Shown piece by piece: positions 18,128 through 29,781 of a stretch of 64,000 bases of DNA. The position numbers and the translations under genes were made by a program. Location of the stretch: contig JAFPWG010000024.1 in the NCBI GenBank assembly GCA_017395045.1, forward strand, positions 1 through 64,000. The letters run 5' to 3'. A model generated the notes under the pieces. That model was not told the origin of the DNA, made no database searches, and saw only the letters and a list, made by a program, of their open reading frames with translations. The stretch comes from Bacteroidales bacterium (GTDB taxonomy: Bacteria; Bacteroidota; Bacteroidia; Bacteroidales; UBA932). Positions within the stretch are counted from its first letter, which is position 1; each line of letters begins with the position of its first letter.

Positions 18128-18981
18128 TGTTTCGGTTGCATTTCGGATTCCACCATCTCCCGCGCCATCCTGCGCAATCTCGCCTTGGTATGGCCGCGGC
18201 GGGGCGTCAGCTGGTAATACACGCCCAGGGTGACCGCTCCGTCCAGCGGATAGGCGAAACGGTAGTAATAAGGGCTGGCGACATTCGGCTGATAGAACGA
18301 AGACCAGCTCCATTTGAACTGGGCCATCAGGTGGATCTCGATGGGATCCAGCATGAAGCCGAAGCCCAGGCCGCCCTGAACACCGTACGACCAGCGGCGG
18401 TCCGTATCCAGGAAGTCGTGTTCGATGGAACTCATGACGCGGGGGCCGATGCGGGTAATGTTCATCCGGTAGCCGCCGTACATGCCCGCCTTGATGATGA
18501 TCTTCGCATACTGGCCCATGTCCATGTGTCCGTGGGTGAGCAGGAACACCTCAGGAACCTCCATATAAGCCTCGTACGCGCCGTCGATGTTCTGGCGGTA
18601 GGTATATCCGTCCTGCTCGTGTTCCTTGAAATTATAGCCCTCGTAGTTGTGCTGGAAGCCCAGTTCCATCCCCAGGTTCTGGAACATGTTCATCATCGTG
18701 GCATAACGGGTGATGGAGAAACCGTACACCGGCTTGTTCAGATAGAAGTTCACGACCCGGGGCGGATTGAAGAAACCATGTTCGATCGAGACGCCGCCAT
18801 GAACACCCACGATCCAGTAATCGTTGATCTTCACGCGGGAGGGAAGGGACAGGCTGTCCAGGTAGCCGTCCGTCACCGAATCGGGAAGTTGGAAGAACTC
18901 CTTCTCCAGGTCGATACCCTGTTGTGCGTGGAGTAAGGTCCCGGCCAGGAGGGCCAGGGCAAGCAAGACAGACCTTTTCAT
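18124..18981 (-). CDS. predicted outer-membrane beta-barrel protein
   Basis: 285 aa with a signal peptide (1-20, ending LHAQ). The body has alternating hydrophobic/aromatic strands typical of an outer-membrane barrel (for example YWIVGVHGGVSIEHGF, YAKIIIKAGMYGGYRM, WSYGVQGGLGFGFML). The tail, after a final strand TLGVYYQLTP, is Arg/Lys-rich. I do not recognise a named family. It lies between an Ig-like lipoprotein and ispG with 4-base ATGA overlaps on both sides, so it is expressed with them. The preceding lipoprotein may be a surface or periplasmic partner, which is inference. Confidence 0.75.
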   Translation of the reverse strand: MKRSVLLALALLAGTLLHAQQGIDLEKEFFQLPDSVTDGYLDSLSLPSRVKINDYWIVGVHGGVSIEHGFFNPPRVVNFYLNKPVYGFSITRYATMMNMFQNLGMELGFQHNYEGYNFKEHEQDGYTYRQNIDGAYEAYMEVPEVFLLTHGHMDMGQYAKIIIKAGMYGGYRMNITRIGPRVMSSIEHDFLDTDRRWSYGVQGGLGFGFMLDPIEIHLMAQFKWSWSSFYQPNVASPYYYRFAYPLDGAVTLGVYYQLTPRRGHTKARLRRMAREMVESEMQPKQ

Positions 18982-20774
18982 CGGAACAGTTCCTCCATGT
19001 CGATTTGTTGGACATACTCGGTCCGCTCCGGAATCTCGAGGACGGACTTGTCATTGACCTTGAAGAAGATGACCTTCTCCGGCTGGCGATGCTCCAACAG
19101 GTTGCCGGTGTCCACCAGTCCGTTCCTGTTACGGTCCTCGGTGATGCGGACACTGTATTTCCCAGCCTTCACATAAGGGAACAGGACCGTCTGGTCGGAA
19201 TCGACGATGAAACTGCGGATCACCTTGTCGCGCTTTTCACCCAGCAGGTCGATGATGTACTTGTTCTTGACCCCGGTCAGTTCGAAGGAGATGGAACTGA
19301 GTTTCTCGTCATTGGGCAAAGTAACCTTGATCTCTGTGCTGTCGTTGTAGAAGCCGTTGATATCCCGGAATTTCCGGTAGGGGAGCTTCAGGAAATAATC
19401 GAAACCGGGCTGGAGTTTCTCCTCCGGCATCACCGTGTACCGGCGCAGGTTCGCGGGATCCCGGGTCACCTTGTATTTCCCCACCTGTTCCTGCTGCCGG
19501 GGATTCACCGAACGGAAGGTCAGGTCGTTCCAGGCCTCTTCGACCAGGGGATACTTGAACTCGAACTGGAAACCGTACTGCTCGACGGTCGTCGGGTCCA
19601 CGGTCCCCTTGTACACGGCGATCGTGTCCTCGTGCTTGCGGTCCCGGGTGGAACTCTTCTGGAGCTCCGCCTTCAGGTTCTTGTCCAGGGCGAGTTTCAC
19701 CTGTTCGTCGGTCGGTTTCAGGATGCCGGTCGTATCGGTCTTGTCGTAATTCACCGTCAGGAACAGGGTGTCCGGCATCTTGCGGGGGTCGTTCACCCAG
19801 ATTTCCAGGCTGTCCTTCTGCGGATTGAACTGCGTGATGAGCTTCTCCTTCGGCAGGCCCTTCACCGACAGCGAATGGACCTCGGCATTCGGGGCCATGA
19901 AAGTCAGGTAGGCCGTCCGGAGTCCCACGCGTTCCTTCTTGACAATAAACTGCTTGGAAGGCTTTTCACGGAAGATGTTCAGTTCCACGTCGGTCTTGCG
20001 CGCCTGGCACAGGGCCGTATCCTTCATGTTGAACTTCTTGAGTTCATAGAGGGAATCGTCGTACACGGTCCTGGGCTGGAAACTCTCGTTCAGGAAGGCC
20101 ACGCTCTCCTGGTCCGGATCGTACATGTTATTGTTGTTGGCATCCTTCAACGCATAGACGCGGTACACCGTATCCTTGATGTTCCGGATGCTGAAGAAGC
20201 CCCATTCGTCGGTCTTCGCAGCCGCATCCGGCCGGTGCAGGAAGATGGCGGAATCCGCGTGGTCCTTGTACAGGAGGACCGTCGCTCCCTTGACGGGCAT
20301 CAGGGTGTTGCAGTCCTGCACGAGGCCTGTCATGCACATCGAATCGATCTGCGGACCGGTGGAGAAGACCAGCGTAAATCCCTCGTACATGTTGCCTTCA
20401 TTGTTGTCGGCGATGGCCCCGGTAATGTCCAGCGTGTACGTCCTGTTGGTATCCAGGTCGGATTCGAAGGAAACAACCACGCTTTTACCCGAGATCTTGA
20501 ACTTGGGCTTCTTTTCCAGCGGAGGGGAGAGGAAGATGTTGTTGGCGTCCTTGACCGTCACGTACTCGTTGAAGGTGAACACGATCTGGGTCTTGTGCGC
20601 GGGAACGTTGACCGCTCCCGGAAGCGGAGACGTCTTCACGATGCGGGGAGGGATCGTGTCCTTCGGCCCGCCGGAAGGCGGCGTGGTCGTGTTGGCACAC
20701 CCCTGGGGGAACATCATCACGCCCACCACCAAAAGCGCCGGAATCAGGGGAAGATATTTCGACAATTTCTTCAT
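18978..20774 (-). CDS. Ig-like (SbsA-type) domain lipoprotein
   Basis: 598 aa. A lipoprotein signal peptide (hydrophobic LIPALLVVGVMMF with a Cys in FPQGC, about residue 26) is followed by a bacterial Ig-like domain. Its opening is the typical IPPRIVKTSPLPGAVNVP and FTFNEYVTVKDANN. The remainder is beta-rich and has a fibronectin/carboxypeptidase-regulatory-like segment around GLVQDCNTLMPVKGATVLLYKD. A second such region near the C-terminus contains DRNRNGLVDTGN, which looks calcium-binding. Homologues are widespread uncharacterised Bacteroidota envelope proteins. The ATG at 20774 is preferred to one at 20795 that overlaps the spoT stop and adds a non-signal-like extension. Confidence 0.8.
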   Translation of the reverse strand: MKKLSKYLPLIPALLVVGVMMFPQGCANTTTPPSGGPKDTIPPRIVKTSPLPGAVNVPAHKTQIVFTFNEYVTVKDANNIFLSPPLEKKPKFKISGKSVVVSFESDLDTNRTYTLDITGAIADNNEGNMYEGFTLVFSTGPQIDSMCMTGLVQDCNTLMPVKGATVLLYKDHADSAIFLHRPDAAAKTDEWGFFSIRNIKDTVYRVYALKDANNNNMYDPDQESVAFLNESFQPRTVYDDSLYELKKFNMKDTALCQARKTDVELNIFREKPSKQFIVKKERVGLRTAYLTFMAPNAEVHSLSVKGLPKEKLITQFNPQKDSLEIWVNDPRKMPDTLFLTVNYDKTDTTGILKPTDEQVKLALDKNLKAELQKSSTRDRKHEDTIAVYKGTVDPTTVEQYGFQFEFKYPLVEEAWNDLTFRSVNPRQQEQVGKYKVTRDPANLRRYTVMPEEKLQPGFDYFLKLPYRKFRDINGFYNDSTEIKVTLPNDEKLSSISFELTGVKNKYIIDLLGEKRDKVIRSFIVDSDQTVLFPYVKAGKYSVRITEDRNRNGLVDTGNLLEHRQPEKVIFFKVNDKSVLEIPERTEYVQQIDMEELFR

Positions 20775-20784
20775 ATTCAATTTA

Positions 20785-23025
20785 TTACAATTCACTCCGC
20801 GAGACGGACTCGATGCCGTCGATCCCGGACAGCTTCTTGATCATCTTTTCCAGGACCTCCTTGCTGTTCACGTACAGGTCGATATAGCCTTCAAACAGGC
20901 CTTCGTCCGCCGAAAGGACGAGATGCCGCATATTGACGCCCATCACGAGGGAGAGGTAGCGCGAAATCTCGTTCAGCAGGCCGACCCGGTCCAGTCCCTT
21001 CAGCGAAATCCGGACCAGGAAAGACTTCTCCATCGTTTCGTCCGGCCACCGGGGGACGACCACCCAGTCCCCGTGCGTGGCGGCGATCTCCTCGGCGACG
21101 GAACAGGATTTCTTGTGGACCGTGATCGTGCCGTCCGGGGACTTGAAGCCGACGACCGGATCCCCGGGAATCGGATTGCAGCAGGTGGCGATCACGAACT
21201 TGCGGCCGTCGTCCTTGCCGCCGATGACATAAGTCTCCTGCTGGGGTTTCTTAACGGGTTTCTCTTCCCGGCGGAAGAGTTTCCCCAGGAGGGAAATCCG
21301 CGTATTGGACTTGAGCACCTCTCCGAGGTCATCCAGCCGGATCTGGCCGATGCCGATCCGGAAAAACAGTTCCTCCCGGTCCTGCTCGCCGTAAGCGGCT
21401 TCAATCCGCTGCAGGCGGTCTTCGCTCAACTTGAATCCCAGCGCCTTAGCCTGCTCCTCCAGCGTCGTACGCCCGTATTCGACCATCTGCTTCCGCTCGT
21501 TCTTGAAATAGTCCATCACCACCGTACGCGCCCGGCGGGTCTTGAGGAACTGGAGCCACTCCCGCTTGGGGCGTTCATCCTCGGCCGTGATGATTTCGAT
21601 CTGGTCGCCCGTCTTGATGACGTGGCTCAAAGACACCAGGCGCTGGTTCACCTTGGCGGCGATGGCCTTGTTGCCGATCTCCGTATGGATCAGGTAGGCG
21701 AAATCCAGCACCGTCGCCCCTTTCTGGATGGCCCGCTGTTCGCCCTTCGGGGTGAACACGTAGATTTCCGTGCTGGTCAGGTCGTTATGGATGATGTCCA
21801 GCAGTTCCAGGGCGTTGACGTCCGGGTTCACGAGGATTTCCTTGATCTGCTCCAGCCACAGGTCCATCTCGCTGTCGTTTTCGCTGATGTACCCGTTCTG
21901 CTTGTACGTCCAGTGCGCGGCGATGCCCTTTTCGGCGATATCGTCCATCCGCCGGGTACGGATCTGGACTTCCACCCAGATGCCGGCCGGGCTCAGCAGG
22001 GTGCAGTGCAGGGCCTCGTATCCGTTGGACTTGGGATGCTTCACCCAATCGCGCAGGCGTTCGGGCATATAGCGATAGATGCCGGTGATGATGGAGAAGA
22101 CGTGATAGCACTGGTCGCGCTCCGTCTCACCGGAGTTCGGAGCCGCATCGAAGATGATCCGGATGGCATAGAGGTCATACACCTGTTCGAACGAGATGTT
22201 CTTCACCTGCATCTTGTTCCAGGCGGAATAAGGGGTCTTCACCCGTTTCTTGATCTCGAACTTGAAGCCGGCCTTCCGGAGAGCCTCATCGATGGGTTCG
22301 ACGAAGGATTCGATCTCCTTCTGGCGCTCGCGGATGTTCTTGTTGATCTTGTCGTTGATTTCCCGATACGCATCCGGCTCCTTGTACCGCAGCCAGATGT
22401 TCTCCAGTTCTGATTTGACTCCGTACAGGCCCAGCCGGTGGGCGAGGGGGATGAAGATGAACATCGTCTCGCTCAGGATCTTGTCGCGCTTGTGCTCGGG
22501 CATGTACTCGATGGTCCGGCAGTTGTGCAGCCGGTCGGCCAGCTTGATCAGGACCACGCGGGGGTCATCGTTCAACGTAAGCAGGATTCGCTTGAAGTTT
22601 TCCGCCTGGAGACTCCGGGAAGCGAGGTCGCTCTGCTTGTTCTTGTCCTCATAGTCCAGGACGTTCTTGATCTTCGTCAGGCCTTCCACGAGCGTGGCGA
22701 TCTTGTCGCCGAAACGTTCCCGAAGGTCTTCCACCGTGTAATCCGTATCCTCCACGACATCGTGCAGGAGGGCGGCGGAGATGGACTTGTATCCGAGTCC
22801 GATGTCGTCCACGACGATCTGTGCCACGGCGATGGGGTGGAGCATGTAAGGCTCCCCGCTGCGGCGGCGGATGTTCTTGTGCGCCTCGTTGGCGAACTCG
22901 AATGCCTGACGGACGACTTCCAGTTCCCGTTCGTCGGCACACCGGCGCTGAGCGGAAGCGTACAGCACGTTCCAGTCCCGGGCAATCACCTCGTAATCTT
23001 TCTCTGTAAACTCGGAATAACTCAT
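20785..23025 (-). CDS. spoT: bifunctional (p)ppGpp synthetase/hydrolase, RelA/SpoT family
   Basis: 746 aa, full length. It makes and degrades the stringent-response alarmone. The N-terminal hydrolase HD domain has HD at 88-89 (LLHDVVEDT) and RLHN, both intact. The synthetase domain has YDLYAIRIIF, HPKSNGYEALH and EVQIRT. A TGS domain (VFTPKGEQRA, DFAYLIHTEIG) and a C-terminal ACT domain complete the family order. Conserved residues for both activities are present, so it is probably the bifunctional Rel type. The ATG at 23025 overlaps the yihY stop as ATGA; longer in-frame starts fall inside yihY. Confidence 0.95.
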   Translation of the reverse strand: MSYSEFTEKDYEVIARDWNVLYASAQRRCADERELEVVRQAFEFANEAHKNIRRRSGEPYMLHPIAVAQIVVDDIGLGYKSISAALLHDVVEDTDYTVEDLRERFGDKIATLVEGLTKIKNVLDYEDKNKQSDLASRSLQAENFKRILLTLNDDPRVVLIKLADRLHNCRTIEYMPEHKRDKILSETMFIFIPLAHRLGLYGVKSELENIWLRYKEPDAYREINDKINKNIRERQKEIESFVEPIDEALRKAGFKFEIKKRVKTPYSAWNKMQVKNISFEQVYDLYAIRIIFDAAPNSGETERDQCYHVFSIITGIYRYMPERLRDWVKHPKSNGYEALHCTLLSPAGIWVEVQIRTRRMDDIAEKGIAAHWTYKQNGYISENDSEMDLWLEQIKEILVNPDVNALELLDIIHNDLTSTEIYVFTPKGEQRAIQKGATVLDFAYLIHTEIGNKAIAAKVNQRLVSLSHVIKTGDQIEIITAEDERPKREWLQFLKTRRARTVVMDYFKNERKQMVEYGRTTLEEQAKALGFKLSEDRLQRIEAAYGEQDREELFFRIGIGQIRLDDLGEVLKSNTRISLLGKLFRREEKPVKKPQQETYVIGGKDDGRKFVIATCCNPIPGDPVVGFKSPDGTITVHKKSCSVAEEIAATHGDWVVVPRWPDETMEKSFLVRISLKGLDRVGLLNEISRYLSLVMGVNMRHLVLSADEGLFEGYIDLYVNSKEVLEKMIKKLSGIDGIESVSRSEL

Positions 23026-23995
23026 AGTATCTCTTTCAAGTTCAGGTGGTTCACGTTTTGGAAGGAATAGGAAAGCTCGGCCCCGTACAGGACGATGGTC
23101 CAACCGATGTTCAGCCAGATCATGAACAGGGGCAGGGCGGCAAGCACACCGTAAATGGCATTCTGCTTCGCCACCAATACCTGCGTTTCCAGGTACAGAT
23201 ACTGCACCGCCGTGAAGCCGATACCGGCAATCACCGCCGCTTTAAAGGCGTTGTGCGTGCGTACTTTCGTCGCAGGAATATATTTGTACATGGCCGTCAG
23301 GATCAGGACCGCACCCGCGGCGAACAGGACCCACGAAAGGAATGATTTCAAGTGTTCGGAAAAGAACAGTCCGTCCGGGACGATATAATCCAGCACCGTT
23401 GAATAAACGACCGATCCGGAAAAGAACAGGACGATGACGAAGGGGGACAGGATGATGATGCCCAGGCCGATGCCCAGCACGCGGAAGAAGCTGCGTTTCT
23501 CCCTGGCCTTCCACACATTGTTGAAGACGCGGCGTACGGACATCATCAGCCAGATCACGATCCAGAAGAAGGAAAACATGCTGATGAAGCCGAACAGGCC
23601 TGATTCCGCCGTGGCGACGATCCGGTCGGAAGCCGACAGGATGGCGTTGATCAAACGCTCGTTGCTCACGTTCGCGTACAGGAAGGCGCTGAACTGGTCG
23701 GAAATGCCGATACCGCCCGTCAGATACAGGCCGATGGCGATGAACGGCACCACCGACATCATCGACTGATAAGCGAGAGCCGTACACTGGAAACCGATCT
23801 TCTGGTCGGCAAATACCTTGAGCATCAGGAAGATGACCTTGATCTCGCGGACAGCACGGGCCTTCCAGCGGGACAGGTCGTCCAGGTTCAGGTACCACAT
23901 GTCGTGCGTCACGAACCGGATTACCCGCTTGACAAGGATGCTTGCCCAGCGGATACGGACTTTCGTCCAATGCGCGATTCGTGAGAAGACGTTCA

Positions 23996-23996
<1 letters not shown>
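23022..23996 (-). CDS. YihY/BrkB family inner-membrane protein
   Basis: 324 aa with about six hydrophobic segments from residue 80 onwards, matching the YihY/virulence factor BrkB family (often misnamed ribonuclease BN). The family core is visible around FQCTALAYQSMMSVVPF, then FSFFWIVIWLM, FVIVLFFSG and the final MIWLNIGWTIVLYGAEL. The function of the family is unknown; a transporter role has been suggested but is unproven. It shares one base with the ligA stop (TGATG) and 4 bases with spoT. Confidence 0.88.
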
Positions 23997-26137
<2,141 letters not shown>

Positions 26138-26147
26138 TCATTTCCAT

Positions 26148-26179
26148 CTTGTAAACCTAATTAAAAATCCTTAAATTTG
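26148..26179 (+). promoter_or_regulatory. pfp promoter
   Basis: CTTG (26148-26151), a 20-base spacer and TAAATTTG (26172-26179), with one mismatch in the -33 element. The predicted leader is about 34 nt before the ATG at 26219. Confidence 0.6.
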
Positions 26180-26218
26180 TAGGTTCAAACGAAACAACGA
26201 ACCAAAAGTCTATAGAAA

Positions 26219-27448
26219 ATGAAAGATTCCATCATCATCCTCTGCGGAGGCGGCCCGGCTCCGGGCATGAACACGGTTGTCATGTCGGTTGCCAAGACGT
26301 TCCTTTCGGGCGGTTACCGCGTCATCGGCCTGCACGGCGGTTACAGCGGTCTTTTCAACAAGAATCCCCGTACCGAGGACATCGACTTCTTCAAGGCGGA
26401 CGCCTACTTCAACCGGGGCGGCAGCTATCTCCAGATGAGCCGCTTCAAGCCCACCGACAAGGATTTCGAGGAGAACTTCAACCTGGGCCTGTTCCAGGAC
26501 AATAACATCAAGCTGCTCGTGACCGTGGGCGGCGACGATACCGCTTCCACCGCGAACCGCATCGCCAAGTTCCTGGCCGAGAAGCAGTATCCCATCCACA
26601 ACATCCACGTTCCCAAGACCATCGACAACGACCTTCCGCTGCCGAACAACGCCCCGACCTTCGGCTTCAATTCCGCGAAGGATGAGGGTGCACATCTGGC
26701 CCGTACCGTGTACGAGGATGCCCGCACCAGCGGTAACTGGCTCATCATCAGCGCCATGGGCCGCAGCGCCGGTCACCTGGCCCTGGGTATCGGCGAGGCT
26801 ACGCACTGCCCGATGACCATCATCCCCGAAATGTTCAACAAGACCGGGATCAGCCTGGACAAGATCGTGAAGCTGGCCCTTTCCGCCATTATCAAGCGCA
26901 AGCTCCTGGGCATCGGCTACGGCACCGTCGTCGTCGCTGAAGGCGTATTCCACGACCTCGATCCGCAGGAAATCAAGGATGCCGGCGTGTCCATGACCTA
27001 TGACGAACACGGCCATCCGGAGCTCGGCAAGATCTCCAAGGCCGTCCTTTTCAACGACATCCTCGAGAAGGAGTTCAAGAAGATCGGCCTGAAGGTCAAG
27101 ACCCGTCCGGTGGAGATCGGCTACGATGTCCGCTGCCAGGATCCGATCGCCTTCGACCTGACCTACTGCTCCGAACTCGCCATGGGCGCCTACGAGCTCT
27201 TTACCAAAGGGGAGACCGGCTGCATGGTGTATGTGGATGCCGACGGCGAGGCTCACCCGCTGTACCTCAAGGACCTGCAGAACGCCGAAGGTAAGATTCC
27301 GCCTCGTCGCGTGAACATCGAGGGCGGTACCTCCCAGAACTATTTCAACCACATCTGCCACTTCATCACGCCGGCCGACTATGAGGCCGCGAAGAAGTAC
27401 GTCGCCGACCCGGAGACCTACGACTTCAAGAAGATCCTGAACTGGTAA
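26219..27448 (+). CDS. pfp: diphosphate (PPi)-dependent phosphofructokinase
   Basis: 409 aa phosphofructokinase phosphorylating fructose-6-phosphate, the committed glycolytic step. The nucleotide/PPi-binding strand reads VGGDDTAST (GGDD at 104-107) rather than the ATP-type GGDGS. The active-site loop reads PKTIDND (132-138) with Lys where ATP enzymes have Gly. Both residues are hallmarks of the PPi-using, reversible enzyme. GGGPAPGMN at the start and the MGRSAGHLA substrate loop are also present. The GH13 gene follows after one base, so carbohydrate breakdown and glycolysis are linked in one transcript. Confidence 0.92.
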   Translation: MKDSIIILCGGGPAPGMNTVVMSVAKTFLSGGYRVIGLHGGYSGLFNKNPRTEDIDFFKADAYFNRGGSYLQMSRFKPTDKDFEENFNLGLFQDNNIKLLVTVGGDDTASTANRIAKFLAEKQYPIHNIHVPKTIDNDLPLPNNAPTFGFNSAKDEGAHLARTVYEDARTSGNWLIISAMGRSAGHLALGIGEATHCPMTIIPEMFNKTGISLDKIVKLALSAIIKRKLLGIGYGTVVVAEGVFHDLDPQEIKDAGVSMTYDEHGHPELGKISKAVLFNDILEKEFKKIGLKVKTRPVEIGYDVRCQDPIAFDLTYCSELAMGAYELFTKGETGCMVYVDADGEAHPLYLKDLQNAEGKIPPRRVNIEGGTSQNYFNHICHFITPADYEAAKKYVADPETYDFKKILNW

Positions 27449-27449
27449 G

Positions 27450-28934
27450 TTGAAAACCCTCCTGTACCAGATGCTTCCCCGCCTTTGGGGAGGCGGAAAG
27501 TTTGAAAGTGCCGATGCCGCGTCCCTGGAGTATCTCCGGGGACTCGGCATTGATTATGTCTGGTACACCGGCGTCATCCGGCATGCAACCCGGAAGCGGG
27601 ACGAGGGCTGCCGACCTTCCCATCCGCAGATCGTGAAAGGGGAGGCCGGGTCCCCATATGCCATCACGGACTATTACGACGTAAATCCTTATCTTTCAGT
27701 TAATCCGGAGCACCGGATGGAAGAATTCCTTCAACTTGTCGAGCGTACGCACGAACATGGGTTGAAGGTCATCCTGGACTTCGTTCCGAACCATGTGGCC
27801 CGGGATTACCGGAGCCATATTCCGGATGTCCGTTCCCTGGGTGCCGACGACGATACCTCCGTCCACTGGTCCCCGGAGAACGACTTCTTCTACTATCCCG
27901 GAGAACCGTTACGGCTTCCGGAACCTTACAACGGCCCCGGCTACTTCGAGTACCCGGCCAAGGCTTCCGGTAACTGCTTCTCTCCTTCACCGGCCCTCAC
28001 CGACTGGTACGAGACCATCAAACTGAACTATTGCGACTTCCACACCGGTACCTGGGACAAGATGTACGGGATTGTCCGCTTCTGGGCACTCAAGGGAGTG
28101 GACGGTTTCCGCTGCGACATGGTGGAGCTCGTGCCGCCGGCCTTCATGAAATGGCTTATCGGCCGGATCAAGCAGGAATTCCCGCACATCGTGTTCATCG
28201 CCGAGGTCTATGAAAAGGAAAAATACCGGATGTACGTCGACGAGGTGGGCTTCGACCTGCTTTACGACAAATCCGGCCTGTACGATACGGTTCGCGCAGT
28301 GACCTGCAACGGTCTATCTGCCAAGGCCTTGACTTGGAACTGGCAGTTTCTCGGCGACCTCCAGCCCCGGATGCTGGACTTCCTGGAGAACCACGACGAA
28401 CAGCGCGTCGCCTCCGACTTCTTCGCCGGCAGCGCCGAGGCGGGCTATGCTGCCCTGGGCGTCTCGCTCTTGCTGAACACCGCTTCTTTCATGCTTTATT
28501 TCGGAGAAGAAGTGGGGGAGCGAGGCATGGACAACGAGCCTTTCAGCGGCATCAACGGCCGCACCTCCATCTTCGACTGGTGGACCGTGGAAAGCCTCCA
28601 GGCCCTGTACAAATATATCCATGACAAGCGCAAAGGATTGAATGCCAAGCAAAAAGCCATCCTGAAGCGCTTCCGGGAAGTACTGGACCTTTCAAAGCGG
28701 CCAGCCTTCGCCGAGGGCAGCACCTTCGATCTGTGCTACTGCCAGGCCGACGGTTTCAACCCCGACAGGCACTTCGCCTTCCTCCGCAGCGACGGTGACG
28801 AAACCTGGCTCGTCGTCGCCAACTTCGGTCCTTCCACCGACATTACGGTCCGGATCCCGGCCGAAGCCGGTACGGATCCGCGCACCGTCACGCTGCACGT
28901 GCCGGAAAGGGATTTCGTGGCCGAACAAATCTGA
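27450..28934 (+). CDS. cytoplasmic glycoside hydrolase family 13 (alpha-amylase-like)
   Basis: 494 aa, no signal peptide, so probably acting on intracellular alpha-glucans or imported maltodextrins. The (beta/alpha)8 barrel begins at once with LLYQMLPRLWG. Conserved regions are DFVPNH (110-115), GFRCDMVE with nucleophile D223, FIAEVYE with acid/base E252, and FLENHDEQR with transition-state-stabilising D316. A C-terminal beta-sandwich follows. The start is a TTG at 27450 one base after the pfp stop. The only near ATG (27471) would remove the first barrel strand, so TTG is favoured. Exact specificity (amylase, glucosidase or branching) cannot be told. Confidence 0.9.
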   Translation: MKTLLYQMLPRLWGGGKFESADAASLEYLRGLGIDYVWYTGVIRHATRKRDEGCRPSHPQIVKGEAGSPYAITDYYDVNPYLSVNPEHRMEEFLQLVERTHEHGLKVILDFVPNHVARDYRSHIPDVRSLGADDDTSVHWSPENDFFYYPGEPLRLPEPYNGPGYFEYPAKASGNCFSPSPALTDWYETIKLNYCDFHTGTWDKMYGIVRFWALKGVDGFRCDMVELVPPAFMKWLIGRIKQEFPHIVFIAEVYEKEKYRMYVDEVGFDLLYDKSGLYDTVRAVTCNGLSAKALTWNWQFLGDLQPRMLDFLENHDEQRVASDFFAGSAEAGYAALGVSLLLNTASFMLYFGEEVGERGMDNEPFSGINGRTSIFDWWTVESLQALYKYIHDKRKGLNAKQKAILKRFREVLDLSKRPAFAEGSTFDLCYCQADGFNPDRHFAFLRSDGDETWLVVANFGPSTDITVRIPAEAGTDPRTVTLHVPERDFVAEQI

Positions 28935-28937
28935 TTG

Positions 28938-29759
28938 TCAGCTTAATCTGTCCTCCGGAACATCGTACAGGACCCGTGCATGGTTGGTGCGCAGGACCTG
29001 ATGGTCGACAATCTTTCCCGTCGCCTTTTCGACGACTTCCCGGACGACCGTTCCGTTACGGTAGACAAATCCGTCCGCTTCCCGCGCAAAATATTCGCCC
29101 TTTGTGCGGATGTGATAGGCGTAAGGCTGCTCCCGGGTCGCATACAGTTCACCCTGGAGGTATTCGCCGTCGACGAATACGAACAGCTGGAAGGTGTCCA
29201 GGGTGTCGTTTCTGAACCTATAGTCCAGATAGTTGTAGGAGATGCTGCTCCCGGTGCCGAAGGGGACCCGCCTGTTGAAATCGGGGAAAAGGTCGTAGCC
29301 GTCGTGGTGATGGTGCTCCACGATGGTCAGATCCGTATGCAGGACCATCCAGTGGATGAGATTGGACAATTGGCACAATCCGCCGCCGATGCCTTTTCCG
29401 GGGATTCCCCTGGAGATGGTCATCCCTTCCAGGTAGCCTTTGCGGGCTGACGTGCGTCCCACCAGTTTCCACAGGGAGAAAGTCTCTCCGGGACGGATGA
29501 GGACCCCGTCCAGATGGGCGGTGGCGAGTTTCAGGTTGACCGCCTTGTTCTCCTGAAGCTGCATGTCCACGACACCCAGCCTCCTCCGGATCAGCGACTG
29601 ATGTTTCATGACGCAGCAGGGAAGTTTTTCGGACTGAAGCGTCCTGGCGAATACCACCCGGCGGACAAGGTCTTGCAGGTGCCTTTTCAGAATCTCCTTC
29701 TCCCGGGAGATGGAATAGGTCAAAGGGGATATCTCGCTGAAGGTTCTCCTCTTTTTCAT
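28938..29759 (-). CDS. VanW family protein
   Basis: 273 aa, no signal peptide or membrane helix. The VanW core is clear: DGVLIRPGETFSLWKLVG, then IGGGLCQLSNLIHW and HHHHDGYDLFPD with a cluster of histidines. The C-terminal part is beta-rich. VanW occurs in some vancomycin-resistance clusters, but this type is common in Bacteroidota chromosomes with no known role, and no other van genes are nearby, so resistance should not be inferred. It lies 22 bases downstream of the SpoU methylase on the same strand and is probably co-transcribed with it. Confidence 0.87.
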   Translation of the reverse strand: MKKRRTFSEISPLTYSISREKEILKRHLQDLVRRVVFARTLQSEKLPCCVMKHQSLIRRRLGVVDMQLQENKAVNLKLATAHLDGVLIRPGETFSLWKLVGRTSARKGYLEGMTISRGIPGKGIGGGLCQLSNLIHWMVLHTDLTIVEHHHHDGYDLFPDFNRRVPFGTGSSISYNYLDYRFRNDTLDTFQLFVFVDGEYLQGELYATREQPYAYHIRTKGEYFAREADGFVYRNGTVVREVVEKATGKIVDHQVLRTNHARVLYDVPEDRLS

Positions 29760-29781
29760 GGCCGGTGTCCGATGGAAAAAG

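Noticed and set aside
28938-29759. Vancomycin resistance from the VanW-like gene
   Set aside because: VanW-like proteins are widespread in non-resistant bacteria, and no vanH/A/X/Y/R/S genes are nearby.
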